A DNA stretch of 21,130 nt from contig JALOLX010000043.1 in NCBI GenBank assembly GCA_025455765.1, forward strand, positions 1 to 21,130, written 5' to 3'. Shown piece after piece: positions 15,117-21,130 of the stretch. The position numbers and the translations under genes were made by a program. Source of the stretch: Flavobacteriales bacterium. GTDB lineage: Bacteria; Bacteroidota; Bacteroidia; Flavobacteriales_F; PHOS-HE28. Positions within the stretch are counted from its first letter, which is position 1. Every line of letters starts with the position of its first letter. The notes beneath the pieces are model-generated. The model searched no databases. It had not been told where the DNA came from and saw only the letters and a program-made list of their open reading frames with translations.

Positions 15117-16112
15117 ATGAGCTCCTTCAAGCCCACCGCACCGCTCCGCACCCCCGTGCTGTTCATCGCCTTCAACCGCTACGACAGTGCGCGGCAGGTG
15201 ATGGAGGCCATTCGTCAGGCCAAGCCACCACGCCTCTACTTCGCCTGCGATGGCGCCCGGAACGAAGGAGAGAAGGAACGCTGCGAGCGGGTGCGTTCGT
15301 TGGTGGAGCTGGTGGATTGGGATTGCCAGTTGTTCACCAAGTTCAGCGATAAGAACCTGGGCGTGATGATGGGCGAGAGCACCGCCATGGACTGGTTCTG
15401 GGAGAACGAAGAGGAGGGAATCGTCCTGGAGGATGACACCTACCCGTCGCAGAGCTTCTTCTGGTACTGCGAGGAGTTGCTGGAACGGTATCGCCACGAT
15501 GAACGCGTGTGGTGCATCATGGGCAACAACCTGATGACCGAGTGGCCGGTGAAGAACAAGGACAGCTACTACTATTCGGCACACGGCTACGGCGCCTACT
15601 GGGGCTGGGCCGGTTGGCGCCGCGTGTGGAACAAGTACGATGTGGAGATGAAGGCCTGGCCAGCGGCGCGCGACAGCGGCATATTGGCTGGGCAGTTCCT
15701 CTCCAAGGCGGAGATGAAGGAGGCCTACAAGCTGTTCCAGGCGCAGTACGAAGGCACCATCCGCTCCTGGGACTATCAGATGGACCTGGCGCGCATCCTG
15801 AACCGCGGCGTCACGTGCATCCCCAATGTGAACATGATCCGCAACATCGGCTTCGGGGCTGATGGCACCCACACGGTAAGCGAGAAGGACCGCCGCAACA
15901 AGGAAGATCTGTACGAGACCCACTTCCCGCTGGTACACCCCTGGAACATGATGGTGGACGCCGAGCGCGACATGGCCTACTTCGAGCGTTACATTGAGCC
16001 CACCTCGTTCCGCAAGTTCAAGAACGCCATCAAGAACCTGCTGCCCGCTTCGGTGGATGAGGCGGTGACGCCCTTCTTCTCGAAGATCCAGAAGCAGTTG
16101 GGCATCAATTAA
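15117..16112 (+). CDS. glycosyltransferase-like protein (HlpA-like / nucleotide-diphospho-sugar transferase type)
   Basis: Probably adds a sugar to the lipid-linked repeat unit at the cytoplasmic membrane. 331 residues from the ATG at 15117; a TTG at 15108 is possible but weaker. A GT-A fold pattern is visible: PVLFIAFNRYDSARQVMEAI at 13-32, LYFACDGARN at 40-49, NLGVMMGESTAMDWFWENEEEG at 80-101, and the acidic EDD of IVLEDDTYPSQSFFWYCEELL at 102-122, which takes the place of the DXD metal site. Later GYGAYWGWAGWRRVW is a strong family marker. Homologues are often annotated as hemolytic protein HlpA-like; this is an inherited name with no evidence of hemolysis here. It starts 5 bases after the preceding gene and ends with TAA, 86 bases before the Wzy-like gene. 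Confidence 0.85.
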   Translation: MSSFKPTAPLRTPVLFIAFNRYDSARQVMEAIRQAKPPRLYFACDGARNEGEKERCERVRSLVELVDWDCQLFTKFSDKNLGVMMGESTAMDWFWENEEEGIVLEDDTYPSQSFFWYCEELLERYRHDERVWCIMGNNLMTEWPVKNKDSYYYSAHGYGAYWGWAGWRRVWNKYDVEMKAWPAARDSGILAGQFLSKAEMKEAYKLFQAQYEGTIRSWDYQMDLARILNRGVTCIPNVNMIRNIGFGADGTHTVSEKDRRNKEDLYETHFPLVHPWNMMVDAERDMAYFERYIEPTSFRKFKNAIKNLLPASVDEAVTPFFSKIQKQLGIN

Positions 16113-16167
16113 GGTGGTGTCCGCGCCGGGCTGTGCATCTGGCGATGGTCCGCGAACCGGTAGCCGC

Positions 16168-16175
16168 TAACTTCG
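16168..16175 (+). promoter_or_regulatory. weak candidate -7 element before the Wzy-like gene
   Basis: TAACTTCG is one mismatch from TAnnTTTG and is placed 23 bases before the GTG start, within an 86-bp gap, the longest inside the operon. The same TTCG variant occurs before proS. No -33 element is evident. Confidence 0.25.
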
Positions 16176-16198
16176 GCGCGGCCTAAGGGCCCCCTGCG

Positions 16199-17497
16199 GT
16201 GATCTCCAAGCTCAAGCTCGTCAACCTGCTGTTCGTGCTCACCTTCCCGTTCTACGGGTTGGGCACGTACGTCACGTTCAAGACGAACTTCAGCGCAGGG
16301 GTCATTCTGAGCGTGCTGCCTTCCATCCTTATCCTGGTGATCTATGCCTTGGACATGATCCAGCGCGGGCAGGTCACTGTGATGGTGAACCGGGTGTATG
16401 TGGTGGGCATGCTCTTCATCACCTCGCTGGTGGCCAGCATGTGGGTGGCCTTCGGGAAGAACTTCCCCGGCCTCAATCCGCTCAACACCACGAGCATGAG
16501 CATCATGTTCCTGGTGCCGTTCAACGCGGCGGTGGTGGTGCAGGTCTACAACCGCGACAACGAGGAGTGGGACATGGCCTGGGAGCTCATCAAGGGCCTG
16601 GGCTTCTTCATTCTGCTCAATCTGGTCGGCTACGCGGGCGGCCTGCGCAATCTGGTCCACGGCTTCGAGGGCCGCATCAACCTGCCGTTCATGCGGGGCA
16701 TCTACGACGCGTCGCACGTGATGTCCATCGTCAACCTGATGCTCATCTTCTACCTGCGCGACTTCACGCGCAAGCCGATGCGCTTCCTGATCCTGGGCGC
16801 GTTGTTCATGGTGAACATGGCGGTGATGGTGAACGTCAACAGCCGTCTGTCGTTCATGATCTTCGTGGTGCTCATGGCCCTGTTCCTCTTCAAGTTCATG
16901 AAGGTGATCCGGGGCCTGTACACCGTGAGCCTGTTCACCATGCCGCTGCTGATGAGCTTCGCGCTGCTCATCTACCAGATCCTCTCGTTGCCCTTCTTCG
17001 TGGCCATCCTGCAACGGGTGGACAAGGAGGATGTGACCACCTTCAACGGTCGTACGTACATCTGGGAGAGCATGGCCGATTGGGCGATGTACGACCGCAC
17101 GGGCTGGCTCTTCGGGCTGGGTTACCGCGGGCAGTACGAGCTGCGCATGCTGGACTTCCTTGCGGTGCTATGGGGCGAAGAACACTCCTTCAACTTCCAC
17201 CTGCATAGCAGCTTCCTGGAGATCACCATGGATCAGGGTGTGGTGGGCCTGGTGCTCTTCTACTTCTGCGTGTGGTTCGCCTTCAAGTACTACCGGGCCA
17301 AGTACCGTTCGGGTCTGTTGGAAGGGCCGCTCTTCGCTGCGGTGGTGTACCTGATGTTCATCTGGCAGATCGACATCTTCTGCTACGGCATCGATCTGGG
17401 CAATCCCATCTTCTTCACCATCCTCAGTCTGGCCGCCATCGAGCCGCGGTTCATCACGCGCAGGCAGCGCACCTTGGAAGGCGCGTTCCTCACCTGA
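16199..17497 (+). CDS. Wzy/O-antigen ligase-like membrane protein
   Basis: Predicted inner-membrane polymerase or ligase joining polysaccharide repeat units on the periplasmic side. 432 residues from a GTG at 16199 (MISKLKLVNLLFVLTFPFYG). The GTG is chosen because the first membrane helix starts immediately and no ATG lies before it. About ten to twelve hydrophobic helices are visible, with a large polar loop before the last ones. This loop holds GRTYIWESMADWAM, LFGLGYRGQYE and, near residue 336, HLHSSFLEITMDQGVVGLVLF. The last matches the HNSFL-type region of the O-antigen ligase/Wzy family. Sequence alone does not separate polymerase from ligase; the position in a Wzx/Wzc/Wza locus favours polymerase. 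Its TGA abuts the stop of the convergent beta-helix gene with no base between. Confidence 0.87.
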   Translation: MISKLKLVNLLFVLTFPFYGLGTYVTFKTNFSAGVILSVLPSILILVIYALDMIQRGQVTVMVNRVYVVGMLFITSLVASMWVAFGKNFPGLNPLNTTSMSIMFLVPFNAAVVVQVYNRDNEEWDMAWELIKGLGFFILLNLVGYAGGLRNLVHGFEGRINLPFMRGIYDASHVMSIVNLMLIFYLRDFTRKPMRFLILGALFMVNMAVMVNVNSRLSFMIFVVLMALFLFKFMKVIRGLYTVSLFTMPLLMSFALLIYQILSLPFFVAILQRVDKEDVTTFNGRTYIWESMADWAMYDRTGWLFGLGYRGQYELRMLDFLAVLWGEEHSFNFHLHSSFLEITMDQGVVGLVLFYFCVWFAFKYYRAKYRSGLLEGPLFAAVVYLMFIWQIDIFCYGIDLGNPIFFTILSLAAIEPRFITRRQRTLEGAFLT

Positions 17498-20224
17498 TCA
17501 CTGCACCACCACGCGGGCGCTGTGGCGCATGCCAGTCGCATCGGTGCAGGCCAGTACGTACACGCCCAAGGCCAGCGTGCTCGGTACCACCAACAGGCCA
17601 TTGCGCACGTCCTGTACACGTTCCACCACACGGCCGTTGAGGTCGCTGATGATCACCTCTTCCGCAGCTTGGTTCATCGCCAGGCGCAGAGTGCCCCCGG
17701 CCTCCACAGGGTTCGGGAACACGGATAGTGTGTTGGCAGCGGACACCTCATCCACTTCGGTGTGGATCATGCAGAGGTCGTCCTCTTCCTTCACGAGCAC
17801 TTTGGAACCGAAGGCGGGCAGCTCGATCTCCAGGCTGTGCATCTCGCCCATTACATCGCTCCAGCAACCGGTGAGGGGGACCGTCACCGCATTGGGTTCC
17901 TCATTCACCAGGAGCACATGGCGCTCGAAGGGGTCAACGGGAGCCACGCTCACTCGCTTGAGGCTCACGTTGTCCAGCCAGTAGGTGCTCTCCAGGTGGC
18001 TGTTGGTGAAGCGGCACAAGGCCTGGTCGCTGAGGTTGCTCTGGAACACGAAGCTCAGGTCGCGGCGTTCGGTACTGAACGGTACATCGCGGCGGAAGAT
18101 CGTCTGCGGACCGGACACCTGGGTCTGGCCCTTCACATCCACCGTAAGCGTGCCGGCCATGGTGGAACGGGTGCTGAAGCTGAACTGGTACCAGCTGCCG
18201 CTCTGCACGCTGCTGAACTGGTCGTTGCGCAGGGTGAAGGTGGGGTAGGAGGCGTTGTTGTTGAAGTGAACGCGCATCGCACCATTGTCCAGGTAGGTGT
18301 TGTCGTGTGACAACTGTGCCTCTGTGGGCCAGCCACCCCAGCCGGTGATGTTGTTGGTGAAGGTGCCGTTGGCCAGCAGGTTGTTGCCCAGCTCTTCGGT
18401 CACTTCAAAGGCGTCAAGTCGCAGCGGGCTTCGGCTGGAGGCGGCATCCTCGGTGCGGAGCGTGCGCCATTGCTCGAGGGTGAGGAACTGTTGCTGCCCG
18501 TTGAACGTGTTGTGCACCCAGATGCTGAGCTCGTTGTACGGGTTGAAGTAGCGGTTGTTGTTGAAGGTGCCGAAGTCCACCGGTGCGTTGGCGTACACGT
18601 TGTACTGCTTCATGCAGATCTGGTCCTTGGTCACGCTGTACAGGATGTTGCCTGTGTACACGCCGTTGTAGCTGGGCACGTGGTAGGGTGGTGTGGCGCC
18701 CGGCCCGTTGTAGTTGGAATAGTCGGATACGCTCAGCTGGATGGCGTTGTTGAAGAGCGTGTTGTTCACGATCTGGTTGCCCATGGACACCATGGTATGG
18801 TCCACGTGGATGCCGCTGCCCATGCAGTGCGCCACGGTGTTGCGCCGCACGATGGTGTTCTTGATCGCCGTGTTGCCGAAGTAGATGCCGTGCGAGATCA
18901 GGCGGTAGTTCTCGAAGTCGGGTGCGCTGCTCTCCAGGCTGCCGATGATATCGAGCACGATGTTGTCCTGGATGATCATGCCGTCCGCGTGGTCGAAGGC
19001 GATACCACCACCGTCGTTGAGCAGCGCCGTAGCATTGCGCACCACGTTCTTCTCCACCAGGCAGTTCTTGTCCATGGAGATGCCGATGTAGCCGATGTCC
19101 TGCAGGCGGTTGCTGCGGATGATGTTGTTGTCACCGTCCAGACGCAGACCGAAGTAGCCCCAGTTGTTCTCGCCCTGTCCGGCGCGCATGGCGATGCGTT
19201 CCAACGTGTTGCCTTGGAAGAGGCTGTTGTTGTCGATCAGGTGTGCACCGCTGGCATAGGTGTCCTCGAAGCGGTTGTTGAGGTAACGGGTGTTGTTACC
19301 GTAGCTGCTGATGCCTTGGTACAGCTCGCGGAACGTGCATCCGTTCACCTCCACATGGGCGGCACCATCGATGCGGATGCCGGCCAGTCGCTGGTGCTGG
19401 AACTGAAGGTCGCTGATCACCACATGCTCACGCTGCCAGAACACGGTGACGCCCTTCTCGCGCACGCCGGCCTCCACAGTGAGCGTGGCGGGGTTGGCAT
19501 TGCCGGGTGCCCACAGGTAGAGCTGTCCGCTGGCGGCATCATGGAACCACTCGCCCGGAGCATCCAGCTCGCTCAGCTTGTTGCACAGGAAGTAGCCCCA
19601 CTCGTAGTGCGACAGGTTGAAGTAGATGTTGGGGAAGGAGATGGTGGTGCCGTTGTGCGCGTTCACCGTTACGGCATCGTAGCTCCAGTTGCTGCTGCGG
19701 ATCACGGCGGTGGCACCGTTCCAGTAGCCGTTGGGCTGGGTGAGCTCACTGTCGGTGATCTGCGTGCCGGTGCCTTGGTCGTTGCGCAACCAACCGGTGT
19801 TGGGGAAGCGCGCCAGGGTCATGGGCTGGCCGTTCACGTAGACGTACTTCACGGTGCCGCTCACCGGCGCACGCCAGATGTTGCCGCTGTGCTGGGTCCA
19901 CCCGCTCACCAGGTCGCTGCCGCTGATCACGGGCAATGCGCCGGTGCCGTAAGCGCCCACGCTGATCTTTTGCGCACTGGTGCCGCTGCTGGGGATGATG
20001 AACTCACCGCGGTAAGTACCACCGCGCTCAAAGCGGATGGCATCGCCGGGCTGCAGCGAGTAGATGTTCTGCATCAGGCGGGCGATGCTCTGCCAGGCCT
20101 GGCCCGGAGCGGTGCCACTGTTCGCATCGTTGCCCGAGGGCGAGATGTAGTAGGTGACGGCCTGTGCCAGGGAGGCGGTGGCAAGGGCGGCGCTCAGCAG
20201 GAAGGTGCGGAAGGAAGGACGCAT
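17498..20224 (-). CDS. type IX-secreted right-handed beta-helix protein with C-terminal sorting domain
   Basis: 908 residues from the ATG at 20224, chosen because a signal peptide starts there (MRPSFRTFLLSAALATASLAQA). The mature protein opens TYYISPSGNDANSGT at 24-38, typical of pectate-lyase-like and polysaccharide lyase 6-like beta-helix proteins. Residues about 290-560 contain parallel beta-helix rungs rich in Asn ladders (VEVNGCTFREL, NNIIRSNRLQDIG, NCLVEKNVVRN, MIIQDNIVLDI, NTIVRRNTVAHCMGSGIHVDHT). Residues about 612-760 look like a beta-sandwich carbohydrate-binding module (LLANGTFTNNITGWGGW to YWLDNVSLKRV). The last 75 residues are a Por-type sorting domain (VFPNPVEAGGTLRL, ISDLNGRVV, LALGVYVL, HSARVVVQ), sending the protein through the outer membrane by the T9SS. 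It could act on exopolysaccharide, but no catalytic residues are assigned. It lies opposite to, and inside, the polysaccharide locus. Confidence 0.92.
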   Translation of the reverse strand: MRPSFRTFLLSAALATASLAQAVTYYISPSGNDANSGTAPGQAWQSIARLMQNIYSLQPGDAIRFERGGTYRGEFIIPSSGTSAQKISVGAYGTGALPVISGSDLVSGWTQHSGNIWRAPVSGTVKYVYVNGQPMTLARFPNTGWLRNDQGTGTQITDSELTQPNGYWNGATAVIRSSNWSYDAVTVNAHNGTTISFPNIYFNLSHYEWGYFLCNKLSELDAPGEWFHDAASGQLYLWAPGNANPATLTVEAGVREKGVTVFWQREHVVISDLQFQHQRLAGIRIDGAAHVEVNGCTFRELYQGISSYGNNTRYLNNRFEDTYASGAHLIDNNSLFQGNTLERIAMRAGQGENNWGYFGLRLDGDNNIIRSNRLQDIGYIGISMDKNCLVEKNVVRNATALLNDGGGIAFDHADGMIIQDNIVLDIIGSLESSAPDFENYRLISHGIYFGNTAIKNTIVRRNTVAHCMGSGIHVDHTMVSMGNQIVNNTLFNNAIQLSVSDYSNYNGPGATPPYHVPSYNGVYTGNILYSVTKDQICMKQYNVYANAPVDFGTFNNNRYFNPYNELSIWVHNTFNGQQQFLTLEQWRTLRTEDAASSRSPLRLDAFEVTEELGNNLLANGTFTNNITGWGGWPTEAQLSHDNTYLDNGAMRVHFNNNASYPTFTLRNDQFSSVQSGSWYQFSFSTRSTMAGTLTVDVKGQTQVSGPQTIFRRDVPFSTERRDLSFVFQSNLSDQALCRFTNSHLESTYWLDNVSLKRVSVAPVDPFERHVLLVNEEPNAVTVPLTGCWSDVMGEMHSLEIELPAFGSKVLVKEEDDLCMIHTEVDEVSAANTLSVFPNPVEAGGTLRLAMNQAAEEVIISDLNGRVVERVQDVRNGLLVVPSTLALGVYVLACTDATGMRHSARVVVQ

Positions 20225-20386
20225 GATCGGTCGCTTTGGACCCGGTTCAACCCGGCCTGCGCCACTGCGGTTGCGACCTGTCGACATAACGGGGGGCATT
20301 GTCCGACGAACGAGGAAGGGCTTCGACGAACGTTGCCCTGTTCGTGCATGGCCACAGCCCCCCCGACCACCCCCGACCACCGCCGG
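20225..20386. other. divergent intergenic region between beta-helix gene and GT4 gene
   Basis: Non-coding on both strands as far as I can tell. It holds a short direct repeat of CCCCCGACCA near 20360-20380 just before the GT4 promoter element. No TAnnTTTG match was found on the minus strand for the beta-helix gene, so its promoter is unidentified. Confidence 0.5.
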
Positions 20387-20394
20387 TACCTTTG
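20387..20394 (+). promoter_or_regulatory. -7 promoter element of the GT4 gene, probably giving a leaderless mRNA
   Basis: TACCTTTG is an exact TAnnTTTG match ending six bases before the GTG start at 20400. In Bacteroidota transcription starts about 4-7 bases after this element, so the first transcribed base would fall at or next to the start codon. No clear -33 TTTG was seen upstream. Confidence 0.55.
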
Positions 20395-20399
20395 GCGCC

Positions 20400-21130
20400 G
20401 TGCCACACCCCAGCAGGCCCCATCATATCCTCGTCGTCGGCCAGACCCCGCCCCCCCACGGCGGCCAGGCCGTCATGATCGCCGAACTGCTCAAGCTGCG
20501 CTCGGACAAGCTGGTGCTGCACCACGTGCGCATGGCCTTTTCCGAGGACATGGAGAGCGTGGGCAAGTTCGCCTTCCGCAAGGTGTGGGTGCTCTTCACC
20601 ACCATCCTGCGCATCTGGCTGGCACGCTTCCGCCATGGCACGCCCGTGCTCTACTATCCCCCTAGCGGACCCAACAAGGTGCCCGTGCTGCGCGACATCG
20701 TGTTGCTCTGCGCCACGCGTTGGCTCTTCCGCAAGGTGGTGTTCCACTTCCATGCCGGCGGCGTGTCCACCTTCGGCCCCCAGTTGCCCGGTGTGCTGCG
20801 GCCCTTCTACCGCTATGCCTACCACCGGCCGGCGCTCGCCATCCGCACCGCCCCGCAGAATCCGCCCGATGGCGAAGCCTTTGGTGCATTGCGCGATGTG
20901 GTGGTGCCCAACGGCATCCCCGATATGCGCGGGCAGGTGCCCGAACGGACGGCCGCACCCGGAGAACCGCTCACCATCCTCTTCACCGGCGTGCTGATCC
21001 CTTCCAAGGGCGTGTGGGTGCTGCTCCAGGCCTTCCAGCAGCTCCGTGCCCGGGGTGTGGACGCCCGCTTGCAGCTCATGGGCAAATGGGGTGACATGGA
21101 CTTCGCCGCGCGCTGCCAGCAGTTCGCTGA
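20400..21130 (+). CDS. GT4-family glycosyltransferase, 5' part (cut by window edge)
   Basis: The frame is open from a GTG at 20400 to the end of the window (243 codons plus two bases). The N-terminus HHILVVGQTPPPHGGQAVMIAELLKL is the glycine-rich first strand and loop of GT-B glycosyltransferases (GT4 acceptor domain). Since this stretch precedes the first internal ATG (20475), and no other in-frame start lies nearby upstream, the GTG is favoured. HFHAGGVSTFG is near residue 117, VVVPNGIPD near 170 and ILFTGVLIPSKGVWVLLQAFQQL near 198-220, the last being the start of the glycosyltransferase group 1 domain with the usual G-x-K-G turn. It probably adds a sugar to the polysaccharide repeat unit in the cytoplasm. 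Donor and acceptor are unknown, and the catalytic C-terminal half is outside the window. Confidence 0.86.
   Translation, partial: MPHPSRPHHILVVGQTPPPHGGQAVMIAELLKLRSDKLVLHHVRMAFSEDMESVGKFAFRKVWVLFTTILRIWLARFRHGTPVLYYPPSGPNKVPVLRDIVLLCATRWLFRKVVFHFHAGGVSTFGPQLPGVLRPFYRYAYHRPALAIRTAPQNPPDGEAFGALRDVVVPNGIPDMRGQVPERTAAPGEPLTILFTGVLIPSKGVWVLLQAFQQLRARGVDARLQLMGKWGDMDFAARCQQFA

Noticed and set aside
15112..15352. Extension of the zinc-ribbon/GT61-like frame to 15352
   Set aside because: After residue 292 this frame is Cys/Thr/Pro-rich and overlaps the next glycosyltransferase gene. The adjacent frame has family-like sequence ending at 15111.
18470..20665. 731-codon plus-strand ORF antisense to the beta-helix gene
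   Set aside because: Its Val/His/Ala/Asp-rich composition is the expected mirror of Asn/Gly/Thr codons in the real gene. It has no motif, signal or plausible start, while the minus-strand frame has signal peptide, domains and sorting signal.

Overview
The window looks like the genome of a GC-rich member of the Bacteroidota, most likely in or near the Flavobacteriales. Four things suggest this: a large secreted protein with a Por-type (type IX secretion) C-terminal sorting domain; promoter-like octamers of the form TAnnTTTG, the Bacteroidota -7 element; a short archaeal/eukaryotic-type prolyl-tRNA synthetase; and a set of neighbours known from this phylum (Nif3-like protein, C4 zinc-ribbon coiled-coil protein, LpxK, purine nucleoside phosphorylase). 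The assignment is inferred from gene content, not from a marker phylogeny.

Housekeeping half (1-8966). On the minus strand lpxK, a purine nucleoside phosphorylase gene and the 5' end of gatB form a tight run (29-nt overlap, then a 1-nt gap). Thirty-five bases separate lpxK from a divergent plus-strand pair, the Nif3-like gene and the zinc-ribbon coiled-coil gene. That pair ends at a bidirectional terminator (4006-4029) facing a minus-strand pair: a FadL/OmpP1-like outer-membrane protein and, upstream of it, a Trp/Met/Gly/Asn-rich lipoprotein whose reading frame is broken by one extra base. proS diverges from the lipoprotein and overlaps a conserved gene of unknown function. tRNA-Glu(TTC) follows, with its own consensus promoter.

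Junction (8956-9536). The last 14 bases of the tRNA-Glu region recur twice downstream at about 105-bp spacing. Each copy is followed by a strong hairpin and a homologous spacer, giving a tandem tRNA-tail/terminator array. It separates the tRNA from the polysaccharide locus and is the most unusual structure here.

Exopolysaccharide half (9453-21130). A probable operon encodes a Wza-like lipoprotein, a Wzc-like chain-length regulator with tyrosine-kinase domain, a Wzx-type flippase, a frameshifted zinc-ribbon protein with a GT61-like C-terminus, a glycosyltransferase-like protein (HlpA-like/nucleotide-diphospho-sugar transferase type) and a Wzy/O-antigen-ligase-like membrane protein. A type IX-secreted beta-helix protein is encoded convergently, its stop codon directly abutting that of wzy. 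A GT4 glycosyltransferase then diverges from it and runs off the end. Together they describe a Wzx/Wzy-type export route: lipid-linked repeat units assembled by glycosyltransferases, flipped by Wzx, polymerised by the Wzy-like protein, with Wzc/Wza controlling length and export, and the beta-helix protein possibly acting on the polymer outside the cell. No initiating sugar-phosphate transferase is visible, so the locus probably continues beyond 21130.

Many long ORFs in other frames are GC-driven shadows and are left out. Two genes carry single-base frameshifts, both at short runs of C; sequencing or assembly error is a serious possibility for each.
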